From Stomoxys calcitrans (taxonomy: Eukaryota > Arthropoda > Insecta > Diptera > Muscidae), in NCBI RefSeq assembly GCF_963082655.1, contig NC_081555.1, forward strand, positions 185,897,424 through 185,961,423: 64,000 bases of DNA, given 5' to 3'. Positions 11,516 to 21,190 of the stretch are shown in pieces (positions within the stretch are counted from its first letter, which is position 1; every line of letters starts with the position of its first letter). Under the pieces are notes generated by a model. The model had not been told where the DNA came from. It made no database searches and was given only the letters and a program-made list of their open reading frames with translations. Position numbers and translations under genes: made by a program.

Positions 11516-12470
11516 ACTATTTGTAACTAGCCAACAATGTAGTACTCACAAAATAGGATTTACGAACATACATTAAATTATATAATTTATGAAGTATGTA
11601 TAAGGAGGGAAAATTCGCCCAAATAGAATTATATCAATTTATTGACTAATTTGGAGACATTTAGTGAGGATATTGAAGGACACTGCAAACAATTTGTTTA
11701 CACCTTTAGAGCCAATTTTTTTCTTGCGCTGAATTAAGGTCTATTTTTAGTAATTGAGCAAGGGAAGAGTATACACTGATACAAAAATGACTGTACTTTG
11801 CCCATACCGCCTGGCATTATTTTGTTCGCGTCATTGGCAAAGATTTTTAATAACATTTGGTATCAATTCAATACCAGACATAGGAGACTATTAAGAACTG
11901 ACGGCGTCACCTTTATATTCTTGTCATCGTGGAGTGTTGTTGAGCTTTGTACTTAAGATACTGTAGCCATTGAAAAAATATTTATCAAAGAAATAAATGA
12001 AATGTTTTTAAACAATTTAAGAGCGTAAAACCCTGTTCAAATACTCAAAAGCGGTGAAAATCGAAAATGTACAAATTCAAAGGGCATTCTACATTAAAAC
12101 ATCATAGTCCATATGAAATCCACTTCTGGGAATCGATGAATATGGAAGCTGAATACAAAGAATTGAGGTTGGTCATGGTGTAACATTTTTTTGTAATCAT
12201 TAACATAAATAATCGGAATAAAATTAGATTAAAATTATTTGCAATGGTTTTTTAGTTCATTAGACGGTGAAATAATTAATAATATTTTGGTTCTAAAACT
12301 AATAACGGCTGAAAATTGAAAAAGTTTTTTGGTAGAGAATACCTCTAATTGGTCTCCTAAATATGGCTGGTTCTCCTAAATATGCCTTATCGGCCCATCA
12401 ACCATTAAAGCCAAATTGGATGAAAATTTATGTATCCGGTGTTAGAAAAGTCAAATAAGGCGATTATATA
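11516..12470. other. Spacer, nothing recognised
   Basis: AT-rich single-copy-looking sequence with no frame of interest, RNA gene or repeat motif that I can support. Confidence 0.6.
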
Positions 12471-12591
12471 AAGGGTTTTCCAATAAGAGGTGTCACATTA
12501 GTATTCAAGAACAAATTTCATTTATTGAAATAAAATATTGGATCTTTATTTTATAATAAATAATAATAATAATAAGCCGTCAATAATGAAA

Positions 12592-13296
12592 AGCAAGTAA
12601 AAGCGTGTTAATTTCGGCCCTGCCGAAACTTATATACCCTCCCCCATACAACGCATTTGTCAAGATCGTTGCCTGTTATTTCTTTATAGGCAAACAGTGG
12701 ACAATGGACAAAAAAATTAATTAGTACGTGAAGTCGTTTTGCAAAATTTCAGCTGATCGGAAAAAAATTGGGCCCTCTAGGGGCTCAATAAATAAAATCG
12801 GAAGATCGGTTTATATTGGAGCTATATCAGATTATGGACGATTCAGACCATACTTGACACAGATGGAAATCAAAACAGAGCACTTCATGCAAAATTTCAG
12901 CCAAATCGGATATGAATCGCGCTGTTTAGAAACTCAAGAAGTCAAGATCAGGAATCGGGTTACATGGAAGCTATTATCAACCGATTTAGATCATACTTAA
13001 CACAATTGCTGGAAGAGATACCAGAACACCAAAAAAAATTCATTTTAGCTCAAGAAGTCAAGGCACAAGATCGGTTTATATGACAGCTGTATCAAAACAT
13101 GGAACGATTTGGCCCATTTACAATTCCAACTGACCTACACTAATAAGACGTATTTTTCAATCGCCAAGCTTAACTCCTTCGAAAGTTTGCATGCTTTCGA
13201 CAGACCGGCGGACGGACACGGCTAGATCGACTTAAAATGTGACGACGATCAAGAATATATATATACTTTATGGGGTCATAAACGTATAAAAAACAA
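12592..13296 (-). repeat. Dispersed repeat class A, reverse orientation (nested)
   Basis: Read on the minus strand it shows 'tttatgaccccataaagtat', 'ttcttgatcgtcgtcaca', 'ccgtccgccggtc', units with 'catataaaccgatc', then 'tttcggcagggccgaaatta' and 'acacgcttttacttgctt'. It interrupts the 3' part of the MLE that runs from 12471 to 13818. Confidence 0.8.
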
Positions 13297-13309
13297 CATC
13301 AGCCAAATC

Positions 13310-13800
13310 GCCACCACGACCACACTTACTGGACCATATCCCTTCATGAAATTTTCCGTAACCAAATCGCAAAGTGGTTGCCCTATGTCCTCGATAACTA
13401 CCTGAATTCTATTATTGAAGGCTTGAAACGAAGTAGGGATTTGAGTTAGGAGTTGTAAGGTGTTAAATCACAAGATCTTGGTGGTCAATTGAGATCAACT
13501 CTTCCGGAGATAACACTGCCCGAAAACTTTTCCCGCATAAAAGAAATGGTTTCGTTGCTTTTCTGGAACATAGCGCAGTCTTGTTGAAAGTAAACGTTGT
13601 CCATATCAATACCATCCATTCTGGCCATAACAAAATATTAAGGTCTAATGACCCCACCGGACAGTAAACCGCACCAAACAGTCACACGTTGAAGCTGGAA
13701 AACAATGCGTCCATAAATAATCCCTTTAGGAGCAGAGGGAAACTTCTCAACAATAACTCTTGGGTTTTCCGAGCTCCAAATGCGGACGATTCAAAATAAC
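13310..13800 (-). pseudogene. Mariner-like transposase relic (internal and C-terminal part)
   Basis: Reading the minus strand across frames gives, in order, RIWSSENPRVIVEKFPSAPKG, then VTVWCGLLSGGVIRP, then DGIDMDNVYFQQDCA, ISFMREKFSGSVISGRVDLN, PPRSCDLTPYN, and finally IQVVIEDIGQPLCDLVTENFMK. These match the catalytic core of Tc1/mariner transposases: the second acidic residue lies in 'FQQD' (usual WFQQDGATCHT) and the third would follow 'SCDLTP' (usual DLTPLDFFLWG). The segment after DLTP is deleted and frames shift several times. The N-terminal DNA-binding region is absent. Confidence 0.8.
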
Positions 13801-13820
13801 ACCTCTTGTTGGAAACCCTA

Positions 13821-14364
13821 TGTACCCATTTATAGATCCACCTGCACCGTTTTCGGTGTACGTGTTGATGGTTACTTCTCATATCGAATGTCAGCAAAAT
13901 CGGATAAAACTAGAACGAATTTCTTGAAATTTTGTCCTTAAAAAATTTCATTGAAATAAGGTCTTCAGAAAAAAGTTCACACTAATTTTATCTTTACGTC
14001 GATGATGGGAGCTATATAAATAAATTCTGCAGCGATTTTGGTGGAATGTTTTACAATATCTCTATATTTTGACCTTCATCTTAGATTTTTGTCTTTAATA
14101 ACAAGACGCAAGGTTAAGGAATTATTAATCTAGCATTTTAAATAAGTCATCCTTAATATGAAGGAAAATGTTCTTCACCAAAGGGAATGTTTCCTTTAAA
14201 AATAGGAAAATTTATCATCTTGAAATTAAGTCTGCTAATCTTTGGCTCGAAACTTTAATATTAGGACAAACATTTTTGCAGTGCAAAGACATATAACAAA
14301 AAATCTCAAGGAAGGAATTGCAACGATCGGAGCAAAATTTCGACAAAAAAAACACAACCTTAAT
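13821..14364. other. Spacer, AT-rich
   Basis: No gene was recognised. It contains loose 'aaaatttcattgaaa' type motifs like those of the degenerate array at 61.7-62.4 kb. Confidence 0.55.
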
Positions 14365-14366
14365 TA

Positions 14367-15309
14367 TTGGGTTGCCTAAAAAGTAATTGCGGATTTTTTA
14401 AAAGAAAGTAAATGCATTTTTAATAAAACTTAGAATGAACTTTAATCAAATATATAATTGCTATTTTGTTCGATAACCTTTTGCCATCTTCCTGGCAAAT
14501 TTAGTATTCCACGCTCATAGAACTTCTGGCCTTTATCTGCAAAAAACTGAACCAAGTGCCATTTTATAGCCTCATCATTGCCGAAAGTTTTACCATTTAA
14601 GGAGTTCTGCAAAGATCGAAATAAATGGTAGTCTGATGGTGCAAGGTCAGGGCTACATGGTGGATGCATCAAAAGTTCCCAGCCAAGCTCACTCAGTTTT
14701 TGGCGAGTGACCAAAGATGTGTGCGGTCTAGCGTTGTCCTGGTGGAATATGACACCTTTACGATTGACCAATTCTGGCCTCTTCTCCTTGATGGCTGTAT
14801 TCAATTTGTCCAATTGTTGACAGTAAACATCCGAATTAATCGTTTGGTTCCTTGGAAGCAGCTCAAAATATGCCACACCCTTCCAATCCCACCAAACAGA
14901 CAGCATAACCTTTTTTTGGTGGATATCAGCCTTTGAAGTGGTTTGACCATGCTTGGACCATGATCGTTTTCGACCAACGTTGTTGTAAACAATCAATTTT
15001 TCATCTCCAGTTATGATTCGTTTTAAAAACGGATCTAATTCATTGCGTTTAAGGTACATATCGCAAGCGTTGATTCGGTTTGTTAAATGAATTTCTTTCA
15101 ATACATGTGGTACCCATATTAAAATTGACGCCAAACAAACAAATGTAAACAAAATTTCGCGCACTTTTTTTCTAAAGCAAGCTAAAAGTAACAGCTGATA
15201 ACTGACAGAAGAAAGAATGCAATTACAGAGTCACAAGCCGTTGAAAAAATTTGTCAACGCCGACTATATTACTACTATATTACCGACAATTACTTTTTGG
15301 GCAACCCAA
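14367..15309 (-). mobile_element. Mariner element, internally deleted, with TA duplication
   Basis: The left end is 'ttgggttgcctaaaaagtaa' at 14367 after TA (14365-14366). The right end closes with 'tttttgggcaacccaa' at 15309, followed by TA. The terminal inverted repeats ('ttgggttgcccaaaaagtaa') match those of the second mariner in this window (40332-41282). The length of 943 bp compares with about 1.25-1.3 kb for full mariners, and the missing part removes the N-terminal half of the transposase. Confidence 0.95.
14442..15164 (-). CDS. Mariner transposase, catalytic domain frame (DNA-binding part deleted)
   Basis: A single open frame of 240 codons ends at a natural-looking stop (..NSNYIFD). 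It keeps the linker motif WVPHVLKEIH and the complete DD34D triad: D in ITGDEK, D in FHQDNARPH and D in SPDLAPSDYHLF, with 34 residues between the second and third D. Family members are about 345 residues; here the first 15 residues (MREILFTFVCLASIL) are fused straight to the linker, so both N-terminal helix-turn-helix units are gone. It probably cannot bind its ends. Odd points are GDEKLI in place of the usual GDEKWI, PPCSPD in place of PPYSPD, and a loss of three residues at KHG^QTT relative to the copy at 40.3 kb. It is unlikely to be functional as a transposase, but the open catalytic frame is unusual here. Confidence 0.85.
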   Translation of the reverse strand: MREILFTFVCLASILIWVPHVLKEIHLTNRINACDMYLKRNELDPFLKRIITGDEKLIVYNNVGRKRSWSKHGQTTSKADIHQKKVMLSVWWDWKGVAYFELLPRNQTINSDVYCQQLDKLNTAIKEKRPELVNRKGVIFHQDNARPHTSLVTRQKLSELGWELLMHPPCSPDLAPSDYHLFRSLQNSLNGKTFGNDEAIKWHLVQFFADKGQKFYERGILNLPGRWQKVIEQNSNYIFD

Positions 15310-15311
15310 TA

Positions 15312-18275
15312 ATTTCTTGAAAATTACAAGTTTTGTTTTATAAGACAAGCTCGAGTCTTTGCGGAATTTGAACCGGCAAACCACAGTAGCCATATGGGAC
15401 ATTGGCTAGTGTTGCTTCCAAAAAGACCTTAATTAGGTGGAAGGCGATGCCCAAAGCCGTATGTTCGGTGATGAAATCGATGTATTATTATATTCATGGG
15501 GATTTTGTTAGCATGCGTACCATGTCGATAATGTCCATATACAAAAGCTTTGAATGCATTATTCCATATGTGGCCAACGCTGATATGGTGTTCCCTTTGC
15601 TCCATTTGTGTGGCGGAGCAATTTTAAGTGTGTGAAGTGTACTTTCATTTGCTTAGATTGCCCTTAGCATGATTGACTTTTGGCGTTTTATTATCACCCA
15701 TCACGTTGGAGCCGACGGAGAATGAGAAGAAAATGATTGCGACCTAAGGTAGGGCCACGGCATGGTTGGACTTAAGCGAGCGTCATGTGTTCTTTGACTG
15801 TAAAGTCGGTAGTTTAGGTCAGCACCTTGTTGATAAGGAGGCGTATGAAATCTTCATTATTCCCCTCTGAATTGCTCACTCATTTGACGGCTGTTTGTTC
15901 GGATGATTGACCCACTGCTGAGCGCTTGCGAACGTGAAATGGGGGGCACAACTTAATTCGAAGCGCTCTGACAGACAGACACGATCACGCGCCACATAAC
16001 GATTTATGATTAATTGTACCGGACGTTGGTAAAGACTACAAAAATGCCCGTTAGAAAAACGAGAGCTGTTCTACTCGCTTAGTGAGCAGTTCAATCAGAA
16101 ATTGAAGAAAAAAATCCAAAAAATGAAAATACAAAAAGAAACAATTATTTTGGTGGATAAGACACGAACACGAGTGAGTAATGCCGCTGATGACTATCAG
16201 AAAAATATTTTTGGATATTTTTATTAAAATTTGCGCTTAGATTGGGCCAGCAGGCAGCAAATGATCTTTTGTTTTTTATTCTTTGGAATTCGGGTTAAAT
16301 GCGTTCAAATCATTCACGATGGCATGAGGGAGGTGCTAGAAGTGCGGACTGGCTGTGTTATTCGAAAGAGCGATAAAAGCATACGCTTCGAACTATACAG
16401 TTGGCTGTATGTGAAAGTTATGAACTCCAACTGTGTTAAACGAGGCACAACTCCAACCAAACCACGGATGGTGCCTTCGCCAATAGGAGAATGGCGGACC
16501 TCTGCAGCTGCCCGAGCAAAAAGACTGAAAGCTTCCATATGGCAGACAATGCTGGCTTTTCACCTCCTGTGGTGCGTGGGCAGTGTGTTTCGCGGTTCAC
16601 AAAGTGTACCGCAACAGCAACAACGTTTAACGCTGGCCTTATGCGAGTGAAAAATTTTTTACTTACTTGTCGATTCCACGATTGATTTATTCCAACAAAT
16701 ACTACATTAACGACACGTTTAAGTCATATGGATAAAATTTAAATCTTTGGATTACTGTGATTAAGTTGGTGAGCTCGCTCACATCATGGTGGTATTAATT
16801 AGCTCAACCATTAAGGAGTCAGCCATTTAGTATGTGAAGTCTTTTCGATGAGTCTCAAACAACGTTCAATTTGTTTGCAAAAGTTTACGTCTCGCAGTAC
16901 ACAATTTATTGAATTATCATTGACTTCAAATACAAAACATTTACCAATTGAGCATACAAAACAAGTCTTCAATATCATTCATTGAAATTCTAATCGTAAA
17001 AACATCCATTGCGAATTTCAACTGAAATCTACTACACAGTAAACAACTAAAGTGTTAAATTGCAGCCAAATCGGACATAATCCGATTGTAGGGAAACAGC
17101 ATTAATTTTCAGCCAAATGGGATAAGAATCAATACGTGTATGATCTCAGAAAGTAATATCGCGGCATCGGCATATATAGGCACAACTTTATATTGGCTAT
17201 TCCTTGTATATATACTTATATATAATAGGGTGATGACTTTTTGCAACCTCATACACCCAGAGAAATAATTGGTTGGAATTCGATTATAGGAATAAATTGA
17301 TGATAATGGTAAATAAGTTTCAATTGTAAGCACCAAATATCAGCCATTTTCTCTTAGTTTAGTAGTTAACTTGATTACGATACTATTGAAAGTATTAAAT
17401 GAAGATGTTCATAATCAATATCTTGGTTGCGCCAATCATTTGCCATAAACAATAAATTTTTTTTACCTCTAGTTGTTGTATCAACTATTTATTATTTGAA
17501 AATTCCTAATGGAACACCAACAAAGAGTTAGCTTAACTACGATTTCAGTCACATGCATATAATTTCGGTTTCAGTTAGTACTACAACCAATGAGTTACCT
17601 TAACCGAATGTATTATCCTCATGTACATTCGGAAAAGCATTAAAGTTATTTCTTCTCTGTGTTAAGTATGGTAGTATTTATTAGTCCAAAAGTAAATGTA
17701 ATTATACTACGTAAAAGTTTTAGAAGTCTGTATTTCAATTCGCACACATCTTATTTCCGAGGAGCTCACTAAGTTTATTGGATAAGCCTGCATAGTTCAG
17801 CTGTTTGCTATTAACGTAGTAATTTGCATTTCCTAGCTGGATATTTTTTTTGTTTATTGTAGAATAGCTATTATCTTCTTGCATATTTACATATTGGGAT
17901 TCTTCAAATAAAGAAACGTAAATAAATAATATGTTAAAAGTCTGCTCTTTTAATTTTTCCATACAGTACTACTTTTGGTATCAATAACAAATACAGGTAC
18001 CAATAACAATAACCTCAATTTCAACATTGGTTGTCGCTACCGAACTGTTTATGAAACATCGTAGTATGTGGAACCATCAGCATTCGGTTGGCAAAAAAAA
18101 TTGGTTGAGGCAACAAATATATTTTTTGTGTGTATCCTTTTGTCATATTTTCATGAGTTGTTTTAAAGATAAGATAAAAAATTAAAGGGGATTCAATAAA
18201 AAAACCTTACGCACAAAATGATTTTAAAATTTTTATTTCGGCATTTTGGGTTATTTTTTGAAGCCACTGTAAGCA
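15312..18275. other. Spacer; possible MITE at 17.25-17.67 kb
   Basis: No gene was recognised. A frame at 16231-16650 (+) has no family motif. 'acccagagaaataattgg' near 17256 and 'ttatttcttctctgtgtt' near 17646-17663 are inverted relative to each other and could be the ends of a MITE of about 410 bp. The assignment is tentative. Confidence 0.45.
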
Positions 18276-19480
18276 GTTAATTGGGTTGCAATTCAGAGCT
18301 ACGGAGAGTTCTTCAAAATCTTCAGAGCGAAACAATTGACTACTGAACCAATGATCAGCTCATGAGTAAGAAATCAATAAACAGATTTTACGCAACCTGT
18401 TCTGGGTTTCAGGAGCTAGAATGGCACGAAAATTCCAGTATACGTTGCAGATGTTTGAAATCTGGCTAAACTTTACAAAAGGCAATTCACTCCTTTCAGT
18501 GAAGTGACGGAAGACACGAGTGAGTTGGAAGAGAAACTTCATATCGTCCCTTCAGCCGGCTGTTTCCTCAATCTGAATTTTATCATTTCTGAAGGCTGTT
18601 TTCAATTCATCATAATTGCTCATCAAATCCTGCACAAAGAAGTTCTCCATGTTTGGTGATCTGTCGATCCATAGAGCTCATGGTCCATGATAACGCGAAG
18701 AACGCTCCAGAACATGATGCCGGCATCTGATGAACTTGACGTTTCTTTTCGAACATTTGCTGAAGTCGAACTAAAACACATGTCTTTTTGCCGGTATTCG
18801 CGCTTGTTTCATCGGCAACAATCAACACAATTTATCGCCACAGGTTGAACTCATCCAAAACATTCTGGAGTCCCTCTGCAATTGTTTGAGCTTTTCCATC
18901 TTTTAATTTGAGCGCAGTCAACTTGATTTCTTTGAGTTCATTCTTGAGAACCACGGCCTGATATTCAACGCTCTCAAAGTGTTTGCCATGAAAGCGCATG
19001 TTCCACATGCTTGCGTGCTTGCCAAGTACTCCTTTGCCCGAGCAGCTTCCTTATATATAGCCTCGCGGATTCCTGACTGACATATAATGGGATTTCAATG
19101 CCCTCAGCTGAAAGCTGGTGGACGACCATTGCTGCTCCATGGGACGAAAGCTTTAAGCTTGTAACAAGGCGTTTTGCAATGCTTGTTGGGTTAAGCTTCC
19201 TTTTTCTCTCCTTTATGTTGCATTGTAATCTTCCCTAGGACTATCTGTACTGTTGTCGAATGAGTCCGTGCTACTTTCGGAAAAATGAAGTATTGCTGAG
19301 TAGGTAAGTATGGAAACAGTCGCTTCCTTTGCCCTCATTGGATTTGTGGATGGTATTGGCACCAGCAGGTTTACCGCTGGAATATCCAACGCGGCCTTTG
19401 CTCCCAACTTGTAGTTTGTAGAAGTTCTAATCATCTTTGCACAACCATTCGCCTTTTACCTTGGTTATGTCAAGCAATTC
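18276..19480 (-). pseudogene. Transposase-like relic of uncertain family
   Basis: Minus-strand reading across frames gives, 5' to 3': RKLNPTSIAKRLVTSLKLSSHGAAMVV, then FESVEYQAVVLKNELKEIKLTALKL, TIAEGLQNVLDEFNLW, LIVADETSANTGKK..VLVRLQQMF, HHVLERSSRYHGP-like text, DMKFLFQLTRVFRHFTERSE (read 18480-18545) and ETQNRLRKICLLIS. The pattern (IVADETSANTGK..VRLQ; DMKFL..LTRVFRHF) belongs to a transposase-like protein type I remember from aphids, ants and flies, possibly hAT-related. Stops and frameshifts occur throughout. The domain order is visible; the superfamily is inference. Confidence 0.5.
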
Positions 19481-19925
19481 CTTCAAAAAATCAAAGCTTC
19501 GTTTTTTTCTGCATCACATGTCTTTCAGAAGTTTTGCACAAATGTTTAATGTTTTGCTCCATAGGGAATTAAGCTCTATAGCAATTAGATCGATTTTCTC
19601 TTAAGAAATTTGAAGAGTCCAATAGCGTGGTGTTCATGCGTTTAATGGTCCATCAACAATTGGCATGTTACATCTTTTTGACGGTGCCTGAAACTGGGTT
19701 AGGTTCATCGTTCTGGTTTCCTTGTTCTTGTCCGTATTTTATTCAATAGCTTGACTGGAAAATGCTTTCCCGTTATTCAGGTTTGTCTGGACTTATTGAA
19801 TAGCACAAATCGTTGAATGACATCTGTTTATATTATGTATTTTTCAATAGTATAAATAGGTATTTTTAAAAATCACGCGATATTTGAAAATAGTTTGCAA
19901 AACTCGGTCGATTTTTAAAAAATAT
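19481..19925. other. Spacer, nothing recognised
   Basis: No gene, RNA or repeat that I can support. Confidence 0.5.
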
Positions 19926-19929
19926 TCTT

Positions 19930-20398
19930 AAGTTAGGTTATGTTGAAAAGGGTGTGCGGATATTAATCTGCCCATGCCGGTGTGGACATACACCTAAGCC
20001 TGTAATTGGCTTGTTGTGCGCTCCAAATACTAAAAAGTAGAATCGATAAAAAAATCTATGTTAGAAATTCCATGCTACTTTATATATTTTTTTCCATTCC
20101 ACGACCCTACGTTGGTTCATGTCTGCTATTGTGTCCCCACATAAGTACCGGTGTCTGTTGACCGCGAAAGCCGGGCAATGACATAGAAAATGCTCCAACG
20201 TCTCATCACCCGCCCCACATATCGTACACATGCTATCACTTTCCGAACGCATTTTGCATAAGTGTGTTTGTAGTCCTATGTGTTTCTTTATGATACCGAA
20301 AGCTGTAGTGACCTCCTTCCTATTTCCTTTCAGAATTAGCCTCGTCTTTTTACGGTCTGAATCTCCCCACATGATTCGGACCGCATCGCCCCGAAAGG
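19930..20398 (-). mobile_element. 5'-truncated LOA/I-like LINE: zinc-knuckle tail and 3' UTR
   Basis: On the minus strand the frame at 20372-20061 reads MWGDSDRKKTRLILKGNRKE..GLQTHLCKM..CTICGAGDETLEHFLCHCPAF.VNRHRYL. This is the C-terminal tail of fly LINEs that carry RNase H, with a C-x2-C-x8-H-x4-C knuckle. The 3' UTR follows ('cgcacaacaagccaattaca', 'ggcttaggtgtatgtccaca') and ends in 'caacataacctaac'. The tail is still open over 103 codons, so it is younger than the LINE at 1-3690. It is 5'-truncated, as is usual for retroposed LINEs. Confidence 0.88.
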
Positions 20399-20404
20399 CT
20401 TCTA

Positions 20405-21190
20405 ATTAACTAAATTTATTGACGAACTGCCAAATCGTCTGAACCGATTTTGATAAAATTGTGCACACATGTTGGAATATTGGGTAGAAGGTCCTGTGCA
20501 AAATTTTGTTAAGAACAAACTAAAATTATGGCTACTAGAGCCTAAAAATGTCATATCGGATGTAAGATATATATATGGGAGCTACATCTGAAACTGAACC
20601 GATTATGATAAAATTATGCACATAAGTTGGAACGTTAAAAACGTCCTGGCAAAATTTTGTAAAGATCGGACTAAAATTATGGGTACAAGATCCTTAAAAG
20701 GCCATATCGGATGAAATATTTATATGGGAGCTATATGTAAATCTAAACCGATTTTGATAAAATTATGCCCATATTTTGGTACATTAAATAGAACGTCTTG
20801 TGCAACATTTTGTAAAGATCGGACTAAAATTATGGCAACTAGATCCTAAAGATGCCATATCGGACGAAACATATATGTGGGAGCTATATCGAAAACTCAA
20901 TCGATTCTGATTAGATTGTGCACACATGTTGGAACATTAAAAATAAAATCATGTGCAAAATTTTGTAAAGATCGGATGAAAATGATGGCTACTAGATCTA
21001 CATATACTATATCTACATCTGAACCGATTTTGTTCAAAATCAATAGCGTTCATCCTTGGACCAAAGAAGTGACTTGGGCAAAATCTTACGATAATCGAAC
21101 AACAAATGCGACCTGTACCCTGATCACAAGAATATCAAATATCGAAAGATCAGATACAAACATTTTGAAGTCGAGAGGCACAGATTAGGA
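20405..21190 (+). repeat. Dispersed repeat class B with about 150-bp tandem units
   Basis: Units begin 'accgattttgataaaatt' at 20443, 20598 and 20747 and in weaker form near 20900 and 21023, with spacings of about 155, 149, 153 and 123 bp. Each unit also has 'attttgtaaagatcgg' and 'tatatgggagctatat'. Motif content overlaps with class A ('gggagctatat', 'ccgattt', 'aattttgt'), so the two are probably related. It abuts the 5' truncation point of the LINE at 19930-20398. No coding capacity. Confidence 0.8.

Larger units (their letters stand above)
12471..13818 (-). mobile_element. Mariner-like element (MLE) with 'agggttttccaataagaggtg'-type ends
   Basis: The left end 'aagggttttccaataagagg' follows a TA at 12469-12470. 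The right end, read in reverse, is 'agggtttccaacaagaggtg' and is followed by TA at 13819-13820. The inside holds a transposase relic on the minus strand and a nested class A repeat. The transposase begins directly at the 'RIW' motif next to the right end, so the N-terminal half was lost by internal deletion. Confidence 0.65.

Noticed and set aside
16231..16650. 139-codon frame
   Set aside because: It starts at TTG, has no family motif, and an overlapping frame of similar length exists on the other strand.
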